A stretch of 64,000 bases of DNA, from positions 248,001 through 312,000 of the forward strand of contig NZ_WMCD01000004.1 in NCBI RefSeq assembly GCF_010994275.1, read 5' to 3'. This stretch comes from Cyclobacterium jeungdonense. GTDB taxonomy: Bacteria; Bacteroidota; Bacteroidia; Cytophagales; Cyclobacteriaceae. The position numbers and the translations under genes are program-made. Within the stretch, counting starts at the first letter, position 1; every line of letters starts with the position of its first letter. The notes under the pieces were generated by a model. The model made no database searches and was not told where the DNA came from. It saw only the letters and a list, made by a program, of their open reading frames with translations. Below, piece by piece: positions 43,945 through 52,601 of the stretch.

Positions 43945-44592
43945 TTAGCTTACCAGTAGTTTGGAACAAACCAAGGCAGATAATACTTCTCGATGCCCAT
44001 CATATACTACGGTCATGTTTCTGTCATAAACTTCCATGGCGATTATTTCTACTTCCACTCCCAGGGCCAAATTTTTGCTGTTCAGGTATTTCAAAAACGC
44101 ATCCGAGGTATGGCCCAGGGCTTTTAGCGTTACCTTTTCTCCCGGCCGACAGTCAGCCAGCATGCGGTATTCCAAGGTAGCTATATGTCCATTTTTATTG
44201 GGTATGGGAGAACCGTGAGGATCACGCTGTGGATATCCCAGCAATTCATCCATTCGGTCAAAAAAGACTGGAGATTGTACGTGCTCCAGTTGCTCTGCTA
44301 TGTCGTGGACTTCCTCCCATCCAAAACCCATTTTCTCTACCAGGTACATTTCTGTTAGCCGGTGCTTTCGAATAATCATGGCTGCCATCTGCCGTCCTTT
44401 TTCCGTGATCTTCAGTGGTCTGTACTTTTCGTATTCCAATAAGCCCATGCCAGCTAGTTTTTTTACCATGCTATTGACAGAAGGCAGGCTTACTTCCAAG
44501 GCCTGGGCTATTCCCGTAGTATTGACTTCATCTGTGACGATGGCCTGATTAAAAATAACTTTGAGGTAGTTTTCGATGGATTGGCTATTCAT
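43945..44592 (-). CDS. DtxR/MntR-family metal-dependent transcriptional regulator
   Basis: A 215-residue repressor. The N-terminal winged helix (IENYLKVIF...TTGIAQALEVSLPSVNSMVKKLAGMGLLEYEKYRPLKITEKG) is followed by the metal-binding and dimerisation domain (RKHRLTEMYLVEKMGFGWEEVHDIAEQLEHVQSPVFFDRMDELLG, with His and Glu ligands) and an SH3-like FeoA domain at the C-terminus (about 145-215). It probably senses Mn, Fe or Zn and represses the divergent ZIP transporter. The gene overlaps nothing, and a TATCTTTG box lies 17 bases before its ATG. Confidence 0.93.
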   Translation of the reverse strand: MNSQSIENYLKVIFNQAIVTDEVNTTGIAQALEVSLPSVNSMVKKLAGMGLLEYEKYRPLKITEKGRQMAAMIIRKHRLTEMYLVEKMGFGWEEVHDIAEQLEHVQSPVFFDRMDELLGYPQRDPHGSPIPNKNGHIATLEYRMLADCRPGEKVTLKALGHTSDAFLKYLNSKNLALGVEVEIIAMEVYDRNMTVVYDGHREVLSALVCSKLLVS

Positions 44593-44609
44593 TCGCTAAA
44601 CTTTTCAAA

Positions 44610-44666
44610 CAAAGATAAAAAATAATTGAAATATATTTGTTAGTCAATGCTAACTATTTAAATTTG
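44610..44666. promoter_or_regulatory. Divergent promoters and candidate operator between the DtxR-type and ZIP genes
   Basis: Minus strand: TATCTTTG (44617-44610) for the regulator. Plus strand: TTTG (44636-44639), 19-base spacer, TAAATTTG (44659-44666) for the ZIP gene, a complete match; TATATTTG at 44632-44639 may be a second box. Inside the ZIP spacer lies the inverted repeat GTTAG (44639-44643), 6 bases, CTAAC (44650-44654), well placed to block polymerase. TTTGCCTTAA at 44663-44672 equals two thirds of the Bacillus MntR box. Confidence 0.6.
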
Positions 44667-44796
44667 CCTTAACTAATTACCAAAAATAGTAAAATACTAC
44701 TTAATTTGACTCATTCGGAGTCCAATATTGAGCATACAATTACCTGATTTGGCAAAACAGGAACCCATTGCAGGTCTTACCCAATCACAACAACGT

Positions 44797-45615
44797 ATGT
44801 TAGAAACGATAATCAACTATCTAGAAAGTATATCGGCGGTACAAGCCGCATTGCTGGCCACGCTATTTACCTGGTTTCTGACCGCGGTAGGTGCCGGTTT
44901 TGTCTTTTTTTTCAAGCAAATGCATCGTCCGCTGTTGGATGCCATGCTTGGGTTTACGGGTGGCGTCATGGTTGCTGCCAGTTTTTGGAGTCTACTTGCC
45001 CCTTCTATCAGTATGAGTGAAGGGGAAGGCTTCGCCAAGGTCATGCCTGCTGCGCTGGGGTTTGTGGGTGGTTCGCTTTTTATATTTCTGCTGGACAAGA
45101 TTTTACCCCACCTACATGTAAATTTCAAGAAAGCGGAAGGCCTCAAGACCCCTTGGCAGAAAACCACCCTACTGGTATTGGCGATCACCTTACACAACAT
45201 TCCTGAGGGACTGGCGGTAGGTGTTTTGTTTGGTGGAGCTGCATTGGCGGTACCGGAAGCTACCATCGCGGGAGCGGTAGTACTGGCGTTGGGAATTGGT
45301 CTTCAAAACCTACCTGAGGGGATTGCCGTCGCTGTACCACTAAGGCGTATGGGCATGAGCCGCCGAAAGAGTTTTTTCTACGGCCAGTCATCCGCATTGG
45401 TAGAACCCATAGCCGGAGTGCTTGGAGCGGCGGCCATATCGACCTTCACCCCTGTACTCCCCTATGCGCTGGCTTTTGCTGCCGGAGCCATGATATTCGT
45501 GGTCGTTGAAGAAGTGATCCCTGAAACGCAACAAGATGGAAACACTGATTTGGCAACCATGGGATTTATTGGAGGCTTTACCATTATGATGATCTTGGAT
45601 GTAGCGTTGGGATAA
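44797..45615 (+). CDS. ZIP-family divalent metal transporter
   Basis: A 272-residue inner-membrane metal importer from the ATG at 44797; an in-frame TTG at 44728 would add 23 hydrophilic residues. About eight membrane helices. The metal-site helices are LAITLHNIPEGLAVGVLFGG and GIGLQNLPEGIAVAVPL (TM4 and TM5), where the second motif has Asn in place of the usual His. It resembles the ZIP11/ZupT-like group, moving Zn, Fe or Mn into the cytoplasm. Divergent from a DtxR-type regulator, its probable controller. Confidence 0.93.
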   Translation: MLETIINYLESISAVQAALLATLFTWFLTAVGAGFVFFFKQMHRPLLDAMLGFTGGVMVAASFWSLLAPSISMSEGEGFAKVMPAALGFVGGSLFIFLLDKILPHLHVNFKKAEGLKTPWQKTTLLVLAITLHNIPEGLAVGVLFGGAALAVPEATIAGAVVLALGIGLQNLPEGIAVAVPLRRMGMSRRKSFFYGQSSALVEPIAGVLGAAAISTFTPVLPYALAFAAGAMIFVVVEEVIPETQQDGNTDLATMGFIGGFTIMMILDVALG

Positions 45616-45626
45616 CCCACGGAAAA

Positions 45627-46607
45627 TTATTTTTTTTGATAGACTTCCGGATTTACCGGATAGGGTAATTTTTCTCCTTTTAGTCCAGCCAGGGTATTTT
45701 CCACTGCACAGCGCGTCATTGCCTCCCGGGTTTCTTGGGTAGCCGAACCGATGTGGGGAAATATGACCGCATTGTCCATATCCAGGAGAGGGTTTTCCGG
45801 AGACATGGGTTCGGGATTGGTGACATCCAACCCTGCTCCCCACAAAATTCCCTTTTGAAGGGCGGCAATCAACTCATCTTCTTTGTGTACTGCTCCCCGA
45901 GAGGTATTGACAAAGAGGGCGGTAGGTTTCATTTTTTTAAACTGCTCCATTCCAAACATGCCTTTGGTCTCATCGGTAAGCGCCGTATGCACGGAAACGA
46001 CATCGCTCTGCGCAAGCAAGGTGTCCAAACTTACCTTCTTTGCCCCAAATGCCTGTTCGGCTTCCGGATTGGTGTTCCGGTTGTGATATAGGATTTTCAT
46101 ATTCCACGATTGGGTACACATGGCTGCCAGCTCGGTTCCTATTCTTCCCAATCCGACTATTCCAAGCGTTTTACCGGCCAGGTCAATCCCAAGTCCCTCT
46201 GTAGGCTGCGATATTCCCCAGTTTCCTTTCTTAATTTTTTTGTGATGATAGAGCGCCCTGCGTGCGACGGTAAGCATGAGCAAAAGGGCCGTTTCGGCAG
46301 TGGCTTTGTTTAATACGTTTGGCGTGTTCCCTACAGGTATCCCCTGCTCGGTGGCGGCTGCAATGTCTACGCCATCAAATCCCACCGAATGCAGAGCAAC
46401 TACTTTCAGATGTCGGCATTGATGAAAAAAATCAGCATCCAAGCCGGCCTGCCCGGCACTAATAAATGCATCGTGACCTTTGCAAAATTGAATGGCCTGT
46501 CCCCTGTCTAAAATGGGTCTTTCCTTCCAAACGGTGTAATCCACACCCGCTTCTTCCAGCATTTGGTACCCAACGGCTGGAATGACTTTATTGATAAATA
46601 CTTTCAT
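45627..46607 (-). CDS. D-isomer 2-hydroxyacid dehydrogenase (glyoxylate/hydroxypyruvate reductase type)
   Basis: A 326-residue NAD(P)-dependent dehydrogenase. The Rossmann motif is LGIVGLGRIGTEL (about 150-162), the substrate arginine lies in FVNTSRGAVHKE, the catalytic Glu region in GLDVTNPEPM, and the catalytic His in FPHIGSATQETREAM. Best guess is glyoxylate or hydroxypyruvate reductase. Its start codon is the last part of repeat copy C. It ends 11 bases from the convergent ZIP gene. Confidence 0.92.
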   Translation of the reverse strand: MKVFINKVIPAVGYQMLEEAGVDYTVWKERPILDRGQAIQFCKGHDAFISAGQAGLDADFFHQCRHLKVVALHSVGFDGVDIAAATEQGIPVGNTPNVLNKATAETALLLMLTVARRALYHHKKIKKGNWGISQPTEGLGIDLAGKTLGIVGLGRIGTELAAMCTQSWNMKILYHNRNTNPEAEQAFGAKKVSLDTLLAQSDVVSVHTALTDETKGMFGMEQFKKMKPTALFVNTSRGAVHKEDELIAALQKGILWGAGLDVTNPEPMSPENPLLDMDNAVIFPHIGSATQETREAMTRCAVENTLAGLKGEKLPYPVNPEVYQKK

Positions 46608-46745
46608 CTGTTTATATTTTTTTTTCAGCGGTCATAACCTGTCCCGCACCAACGGTCGGGATAGCCTGTCCCGATCCTGAATCGGGAGAATCTCGCATGA
46701 CTGATAATCATCCCACTGTGTGACGTTTTCGTCATGCTCGATTTT
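46605..46745 (-). repeat. Dispersed leader repeat, copy C (full length)
   Basis: Read on the minus strand: head AAAATCGAGCATGACGAAAA, CGTCACACAGTGGGATGATT, GCGAGATTCTCCCGATTC, ATCGGGACAGGCTATCCCG, GGTGCGGGACAGGTTATGACC and the tail AAAATATAAACAGATGAAA, whose ATG starts the dehydrogenase gene. GACG-AAAA-CGTC and CCCGAT-TCAGG-ATCGGG are perfect hairpins. Same sense as the flanking genes. Confidence 0.85.
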
Positions 46746-46831
46746 ATATACAAAAGAGAGCAGCACCCGAAGCTCCGCCAACTGTAATAGCTAGACGCCT
46801 GCTGACAAGACTAGGGGTACTTGTTTACCAC

Positions 46832-47899
46832 CTATTTTACGTACCTAAAATCAAATTTTTGATCGAAATCCTGTAAAAATCCCATAATCAGGGTTATGAC
46901 ATTTTCAATATCACGTTTACTTGCTGTCTCCACCGTGGTATGCATGTATTTAAGCGGAAGGGAAATAAGAGCAGAAGGAACCCCTCCATTGGAATAGGCA
47001 AATGCATCCGTGTCGGTACCAGTACTCCGAGATGATGCGGACCGCTGGAATGGAATCTCTCTTCTTCTTGCACTTTCGATGATCAGATCCAGGAGCTTTT
47101 TGTGAACCGCCGCGCCGCAGGTCAGTACCGGTCCATTCCCAGCGGTATAATCCCCACTTGTAATTTTATTATACATCGGGGCCGTAGTATCGTGGCAAAC
47201 ATCGGTAATGATTGCCACATTGGGTTTGATACGGTCAGCAATCATCTCCGCTCCTCTCAATCCAATTTCCTCCTGCACCGCATTGACCACATAAAGCCCG
47301 AAGGGTAAGTCCACCTTGTCCTGACTAATCTTCCGTACCACTTCGGCAATCATGTATCCTCCGATCCGGTTATCCAGCGCCCTTCCAGAATAAAACTTAT
47401 TATTCAGGTCCGCCAATTCATCTTTGAAGGTAACCACGCATCCTACGTGGATTCCCATTTCCAAAACTTCCTCCTTGGTGCGAGCTCCCACGTCTATGAA
47501 AATATTGTCCATTTTAGGCGCCTCTTCCTTGGCTTTATCCCTTACATGGATAGCCGGCCAACCAAACACTCCAGGCACTACCTTTTCATCCGTGTGAATA
47601 TTTACCCGCATGGATGGAGCGATCATGTGGTCCGATCCCCCGTTTCGGATTACATAAATGTATCCTTCTGGTGTAATGTAATTCACAAACCAACTGATTT
47701 CATCCGCGTGCGCTTCTATGACCACCTTAAATTCAGCCTTTGGATTGATCACCCCTACAGCTGTGCCGTAAGCATCCGTGAAATAATCGTCTACATAAGG
47801 CCGGATATAATCCAACCAGATTTGTTGGCCAGGAGCCTCATAACCGGTAGGTGATGCATTGTTAAGGTATTCATAAAGGAATTTTTCGTTTGTATTCAT
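46832..47899 (-). CDS. M42-family aminopeptidase
   Basis: A 355-residue metallopeptidase from the ATG at 47899. Dinuclear metal ligands are visible: EAHADEISWFV, RALDNRIGGYM, AVQEEIGLRGA (catalytic Glu pair), ITDVCHDT and MHTTVETASKRD near the C-terminus. M42 enzymes form large tetrahedral assemblies and trim short peptides in the cytoplasm. Also annotated as glutamyl aminopeptidase or endoglucanase M. It precedes repeat copy C and the dehydrogenase gene on the same strand. Confidence 0.93.
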   Translation of the reverse strand: MNTNEKFLYEYLNNASPTGYEAPGQQIWLDYIRPYVDDYFTDAYGTAVGVINPKAEFKVVIEAHADEISWFVNYITPEGYIYVIRNGGSDHMIAPSMRVNIHTDEKVVPGVFGWPAIHVRDKAKEEAPKMDNIFIDVGARTKEEVLEMGIHVGCVVTFKDELADLNNKFYSGRALDNRIGGYMIAEVVRKISQDKVDLPFGLYVVNAVQEEIGLRGAEMIADRIKPNVAIITDVCHDTTAPMYNKITSGDYTAGNGPVLTCGAAVHKKLLDLIIESARRREIPFQRSASSRSTGTDTDAFAYSNGGVPSALISLPLKYMHTTVETASKRDIENVITLIMGFLQDFDQKFDFRYVK

Positions 47900-48353
47900 A
47901 GCTTTTATTATCAACCGCAATTCAATGATTGTTTTTTCATGATCCGGGATTCCGGATCCTTAAAGGGATAAAATTACGGATAAGATGGGGTTGAAAAAAA
48001 CCGGTGCCTGAATAATCTGGTTTTATGAATAAAATATTAATCAGGAACGCCTATCAAATACGATTCTCAATGGTTTTGTCGTCGCCTGCCTGGGATTCGT
48101 CTCACCCCTCGGGCCCGGCTGTTTTTAATACGCCTTTTTTAATCGGTTGGCAGTAGTAATCGTAATTGGCATAAGGAATCGTTACCCTCTAACGGGGGAA
48201 AATCTGTCTTTTTCTGCAGCTTGTCTTACGCAACGATTAGGCTCTAACACAAAAAATCGGCTTTCTTCGCCATTTTTTTTAATATAAAACGTCGGGAAAG
48301 GAGGTTTTTAGATAAACTTTATATATTCGCAGAAACTTTTGAAAATCAGGTTC
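47900..48353. other. 454-base intergenic region between divergent genes
   Basis: No ORF of useful length. The middle (about 48060-48130) is locally GC-rich (GCCTGCCTGGGATTCGTC, CTCGGGCCCGGCTG) inside AT-rich flanks, unlike other spacers here; no tRNA or known RNA fold was found in it. A weak TATATTCG box at 48321-48328 lies about 25 bases before the Ppx/GppA ATG. Confidence 0.45.
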
Positions 48354-49319
48354 ATGAAAAAGAAGGCCGCGGTAATTGACATGGGTACCAATACCTTCCA
48401 TTTGCTAATGGTGGCATTGGATGAAAAGGGATTTGAAACCCTGTACAAGGAAAAGGTTCCCGTAAAAATCGGGCAGGGAGGAATCAATCAAAACCTCATT
48501 CTTCCCGATGCCCAAAAGCGAGCACTTCATACCCTGGATCATTTTAAGCATTTGATCCGCGGGGAGCATATTGACCAGGTATTTGCTTTTGCTACCAGTG
48601 CCGTTCGGAATGCTGAAAATGGCGATGTATTTGTACAGAAAATTCACCAGCAAACCGGTTTCACCGTTCAGGTAATTGACGGCGACAGGGAAGCCGAACT
48701 AATTTACAAAGGAATACGGATGAGTGGTTGTCTGGATGATTCCAATGCCTTGATGATGGACATTGGAGGCGGATCGGTGGAATTCATCATCGGAAACCGG
48801 CATGAAACATACTGGAAAGGGAGTTTTGAAATCGGTGGGCAGCGTATGCTGGACCTCTTTCATCATCAGGATCCCATGTCTCAGGAGGACAGAACCAACT
48901 TGACCGAATACCTTTCACAACACCTTAAGCCGCTCTTAGTCGCCATCAGGCAATATCAGCCAAAGCAATTAGTAGGTGCTTCCGGTACGTTTGACACCCT
49001 TACCGATATATTTATTGCTTCCACAGAGGAAATTAAAAACAGAGCCATACACAAGCACCTGTTACCCTTGAAGGCTTTTTATGAGATCTCGGATCGACTG
49101 ATCCAGCTCAACAAAGAAGAACGGCTCCAGATTCCCGGAATGATCTCCATGCGGGTGGACATGATTGTAGTGGCCTCCTGCCTGATCCGCTACATTCTTC
49201 GTCAACTCGATAGTGGAGACCTGCTTTGCTCCACCTATTCCTTAAAAGAAGGTGTCTTGGCTGAAATAATGGAACAGGCTGATCGCAATCAGGATGTAAC
49301 GGTAAACACTCTGGAATAA
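48354..49319 (+). CDS. Ppx/GppA-family phosphatase
   Basis: A 321-residue member of the actin-like ASKHA fold from the ATG at 48354. Phosphate loops: AAVIDMGTNTFHLLM, FATSAVRNAENG, MDIGGGSVEFII and a GGQRMLDLF segment. It lacks the C-terminal HD extension of long exopolyphosphatases. Members degrade polyphosphate or pppGpp; which applies here is not evident. It faces away from the M42 gene. Confidence 0.9.
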   Translation: MKKKAAVIDMGTNTFHLLMVALDEKGFETLYKEKVPVKIGQGGINQNLILPDAQKRALHTLDHFKHLIRGEHIDQVFAFATSAVRNAENGDVFVQKIHQQTGFTVQVIDGDREAELIYKGIRMSGCLDDSNALMMDIGGGSVEFIIGNRHETYWKGSFEIGGQRMLDLFHHQDPMSQEDRTNLTEYLSQHLKPLLVAIRQYQPKQLVGASGTFDTLTDIFIASTEEIKNRAIHKHLLPLKAFYEISDRLIQLNKEERLQIPGMISMRVDMIVVASCLIRYILRQLDSGDLLCSTYSLKEGVLAEIMEQADRNQDVTVNTLE

Positions 49320-49395
49320 AAAGAATCAATGTTTCTCAGATCCTGTTACTTTTTGCACTTTTGTACCCGAAAAGTAACCCCTATTCTCTACAGGT

Positions 49396-50478
49396 ATGAA
49401 TTTTAGTTTCGAACAGTTAGAAAGTTTCACCCAAAAAATCTTACGAAAAATCGGGTGTCCTGAAAAAGATGCAGCTACAGCTGCCCGCGTGCTTTTGTCT
49501 GCAGACCTAAGAGGCGTGGATTCTCATGGGGTAGCCCGACTGTCGGGATACGTACGATTATGGGAAGCCAACCGGATCAATCCTGTTCCTAATATGTGCA
49601 TCGTACACGAAACCCCAAGCACGGCGGTAGTAGACGGGGATGGCGGATTGGGACTTGTAGTCGCCCCCTTTGCGATGCAGGTAGCCATTGATAAGGCTAA
49701 AATAGCCGGAACCGGATGGGTATCTGTAAAGAACTCCAACCATTACGGAATCGCTGGTATTCATGCTATGGAAGCGTTAAAGCATGATATGATTGGCATC
49801 TCCCTTACCAACGCCAGCCCATTGGTTAGTCCTACTTTTTCCAGGGAACGGATGCTGGGCACTAATCCGATATCCGTGGCTATCCCGGCAAATGAACAAC
49901 CACCTTTCGTTTTGGATATGGCCACTACCACTGCTGCCAACGGGAAACTTGAAATTTTACAGCGAAAAAAACAAGATGCTCCACTCGGCTGGATACAAGA
50001 TAGGGATGGGAATCCTACCACAAGTCCGCTTGGAGTCAAAGACGGGGGTGCTTTGTTGCCGCTGGGAGGCGATCGGGAGCATGGCTCTCATAAGGGATAC
50101 GGTCTGGGATCGGTGGTCGATATTTTTTCAGCTGTGCTTTCCGGAGCCAATTACGGCCCCTGGGTTCCTCCTTTTGTAGCATTTCTGGAACCACACCCTA
50201 ACCCCGTAGGAGAAGGCCTGGGGCATTTCTTTGGTGCCATGCGTATTGATGCATTCCGACCTGCAGGTGAATTCAAAAAACACATGGACCAATGGATTGG
50301 GCGCTTCAGGGAAGCGGAACCGGTGGAAGGGCAGAAAAAGGTATTGATCCCAGGGGATCCGGAGAGGGAATTGGAGGCGGAGCGCAGGCAACATGGAATC
50401 CCGTTACTCGAACCTGTTGTCGAAGACCTAAAATCCTTAGGTGATAAACTCGGGGTATCTTGGGATCAGAACGACTAG
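49396..50478 (+). CDS. Malate/L-lactate dehydrogenase family (Ldh2/MDH2) oxidoreductase
   Basis: A 360-residue NAD(P)-dependent dehydrogenase of the type-2 malate/lactate family, unrelated to Rossmann-fold Ldh. Typical segments: DLRGVDSHGVARLSGYVR (catalytic His), VKNSNHYGIAGIHAM, LGTNPISVAIPA and HGSHKGYGLGSVVDIFSAVLSG. Members reduce oxaloacetate, ureidoglycolate, ketopantoate or similar 2-oxoacids. The 3' end lies against the transporter gene. Confidence 0.93.
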   Translation: MNFSFEQLESFTQKILRKIGCPEKDAATAARVLLSADLRGVDSHGVARLSGYVRLWEANRINPVPNMCIVHETPSTAVVDGDGGLGLVVAPFAMQVAIDKAKIAGTGWVSVKNSNHYGIAGIHAMEALKHDMIGISLTNASPLVSPTFSRERMLGTNPISVAIPANEQPPFVLDMATTTAANGKLEILQRKKQDAPLGWIQDRDGNPTTSPLGVKDGGALLPLGGDREHGSHKGYGLGSVVDIFSAVLSGANYGPWVPPFVAFLEPHPNPVGEGLGHFFGAMRIDAFRPAGEFKKHMDQWIGRFREAEPVEGQKKVLIPGDPERELEAERRQHGIPLLEPVVEDLKSLGDKLGVSWDQND

Positions 50479-50482
50479 ATAT

Positions 50483-51733
50483 TTGAAAAAAGGGGCCTTT
50501 TTCAAAACCCTGGGACCGGGCATTCTCTTTGCGAGCACCGCCATCGGAGTATCCCACCTGGTGCAAAGTACCCGGGCCGGCGCCGAATATGGTTTTGGGC
50601 TGCTGGTGTTTATACTTGCGGCCAATCTCTTCAAATGGCCCTTTTTCGAATTTGGTTCTCGCTATGCTTCGGCAACCGGTCGTTCGTTGATCGATGGATA
50701 TCAGCTGCTCCATCCCTTGTATCTTAAGTTGTATCTGGGCATCAATTTGCTTTCCATGTTTTTTGTAAACGCTGCCGTCACTTTTGTCGCCGCAGGCTTT
50801 TTACAGTTTCTTTTTGGAATCGAAGTGCCTGCCGCATATTATTATCTTCCTTCCCTGGCTTTGTTTGCCTTTACCTTCTCCTTTCTGGCTCTTGGCCGAT
50901 ATGCCCTTTTGGATGCTGGGATCAAAATCATCGGGACTTTTATGTTACTCAGCACGCTGCTGGCGTTTTTTATAGCCCTGTTCAGGGGGCCGGAGGAACC
51001 CTTGGTTTGGCAACCTTTTCAAACGATACTCAGTCCGGCAACCATCCCTTTTATTATCGGTCTGATGGGTTGGATGCCTTCAGCCATCGACTCATCCACC
51101 TGGAACAGCCTGTGGACCACCGAAAGAATAAATCAAAGTGGCTATCAGCCAAGCGTAACTGAAACTGTTTTTGAATTCAATCTGGGCTATTGGATTTCTG
51201 CAGGACTGTCCGTGTGCTTCCTCGTTTTGGGAGCTTTCCTATTATACCGAAGCGACCAATCCTTACCCAATGATAACGTAGGGTTTGCTTCTGGAGTGGT
51301 GAGTCTGTACGCCAGCAATTTAGGGGCCTGGACTTTCCCTATCATCGCAGGAGCCGGATTCACTATCATGCTTGGAACCTGTATAGGGGTAATGGACGGC
51401 TATGCCAGGTCCACGGTAAGAGCGGTGGCCATTTTACATGATAAATCTGAAAACCGTTACCAATACCTTCTTTGGATCGGTTTGATTACTTTGGGAGGCT
51501 TTATTACGATCCGCTTTTTTATGACCTCTTTTACCGAGTTGATCAACCTCGCTACAACCATTTCCTTTTTGATTGCACCGATTATTGCTTTTCTCAATTA
51601 CCGACTGGTATTCAGCGATCACCTGCTTAAACATCAACGGCCAGGCCGGGCGATGCAGATTCTGGCTATCGCAGGTATTGGTTTCCTTACCTTGTTTTCG
51701 TTGGGAATGGTGTTTTATTTTCTGGCTTATTGA
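50483..51733 (+). CDS. Nramp-related transporter with altered metal-site motifs
   Basis: About 417 residues from the TTG at 50483; a GTG at 50441 would add 14 residues and overlap the upstream gene by 38 bases, and there is no ATG choice. Eleven or so membrane helices. TM1 begins LGPGILFASTAIGVSHLVQSTRAGAEYGFG where classical Nramp has DPGN; TM6 is LMGWMPSAIDSSTW where classical Nramp has MPH. Both metal-ligand motifs are therefore replaced, so manganese or iron transport by the standard site is doubtful. The fold remains APC/Nramp. Substrate unknown. Confidence 0.85.
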   Translation: MKKGAFFKTLGPGILFASTAIGVSHLVQSTRAGAEYGFGLLVFILAANLFKWPFFEFGSRYASATGRSLIDGYQLLHPLYLKLYLGINLLSMFFVNAAVTFVAAGFLQFLFGIEVPAAYYYLPSLALFAFTFSFLALGRYALLDAGIKIIGTFMLLSTLLAFFIALFRGPEEPLVWQPFQTILSPATIPFIIGLMGWMPSAIDSSTWNSLWTTERINQSGYQPSVTETVFEFNLGYWISAGLSVCFLVLGAFLLYRSDQSLPNDNVGFASGVVSLYASNLGAWTFPIIAGAGFTIMLGTCIGVMDGYARSTVRAVAILHDKSENRYQYLLWIGLITLGGFITIRFFMTSFTELINLATTISFLIAPIIAFLNYRLVFSDHLLKHQRPGRAMQILAIAGIGFLTLFSLGMVFYFLAY

Positions 51734-51798
51734 AATTCCAAAAATCTGGGATGTCTGGGCATGAAATCCGGGGGCTACGATTAAAATCTCCCGATCAT

Positions 51799-51834
51799 AA
51801 AAAAACCTGCAACAGGATCTTACCAGCCGCAGGT
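51799..51834 (-). terminator. Terminator of the DUF4397 gene
   Basis: On the minus strand ACCTGC (51834-51829), an 18-base loop, GCAGGT (51810-51805), then a run of T. It lies 30 bases after the stop codon. Confidence 0.72.
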
Positions 51835-51863
51835 CTTCTGTTTGAATCAACTAGCTCTTGGTA

Positions 51864-52601
51864 TTAATTATTAATCAACACATCCGCGCTAAGGTTATTG
51901 TTATTTCCTGCTGGAGGAGTATTGTAACCTCTGGCTACGATGGTGTATACACCACCAGACCTTAAATTTAAATCAGGAATGGATAGTACTTCGGCACCAC
52001 CATCCGTCAAGTTAACTTGAAAAGACTGTACACCGCTTTCGACTGTAATAAATTCGGTTGCATCTAAATACGCATTTCCTTCGGTCAGTGTAGTCATGTC
52101 ATCTTCCATAGTCCTGGTCACATTCACTTCCGGAGAATCAGGAGACAGGTGAACAAAACGCACAGAAGCCTCTCCCGGAGAAATGGACACTTCTTCATCC
52201 TCTACCAGCATTGCCTGAATTTCATCGTATTCATTCACATAAAATATGGAATAAGCCGCTCCTGTTTCAAAGGTAAAAGTGGTATCTATCACCACATTGG
52301 AGGCATTTACAGGACTTACACGCATGGTTCTTTCCCCGGCGTAGAAGTTGAGATAATTCGTGTAATCCGCGTACCTGAGAGGGTAATAATTGATGCGGCC
52401 GTTTTCCATTAAAATATCAAGTGAAGGCGCATTCGGAGAAGCGTGATACAACCCCACGTAGGAAATCTCCGGCAGTGGAACCACGTCGTCGTCGTCGACA
52501 TCACATCCTGAAATCAGACCAATCATCAATCCCAGAAAAACAGCTGGGATTAATCTGAATTTCTGTAGTTTTTTAACTTTTCTTATCTCTATAAATAACA
52601 T
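51864..52601 (-). CDS. DUF4397 domain lipoprotein
   Basis: A 245-residue lipoprotein; signal FRLIPAVFLGLMIGLISGC with an acidic stretch DVDDDD just after the lipid cysteine, an outer-membrane surface-export feature in some Bacteroidota. Two repeated domains follow: YVGLYHASPNAPSLDILMENG (about 48-68) and VRFVHLSPDSPEVNVTR (about 145-161), the DUF4397 pattern. Function unknown, likely surface-exposed. The ATG lies at the edge of a 9-base inverted repeat. Confidence 0.87.
   Translation of the reverse strand: MLFIEIRKVKKLQKFRLIPAVFLGLMIGLISGCDVDDDDVVPLPEISYVGLYHASPNAPSLDILMENGRINYYPLRYADYTNYLNFYAGERTMRVSPVNASNVVIDTTFTFETGAAYSIFYVNEYDEIQAMLVEDEEVSISPGEASVRFVHLSPDSPEVNVTRTMEDDMTTLTEGNAYLDATEFITVESGVQSFQVNLTDGGAEVLSIPDLNLRSGGVYTIVARGYNTPPAGNNNNLSADVLINN

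Noticed and set aside
44663..44677. A full Bacillus-type MntR box (TTTGCCTTAAGGAAA)
   Set aside because: Only the first ten bases match and the other half is missing; part of the match is the TTTG of the -7 box. Kept only as a hint.
45388..45843. A 151-codon minus-strand frame across the ZIP/dehydrogenase junction
   Set aside because: Antisense to the ZIP gene end and out of frame with the dehydrogenase; glycine/serine-rich shadow without motifs.
48060..48130. A transposase or tRNA remnant in the GC-rich part of the spacer
   Set aside because: No frame gives transposase motifs, and the GACGAATCCC segment that recalls a T-arm has no matching acceptor or anticodon stem.
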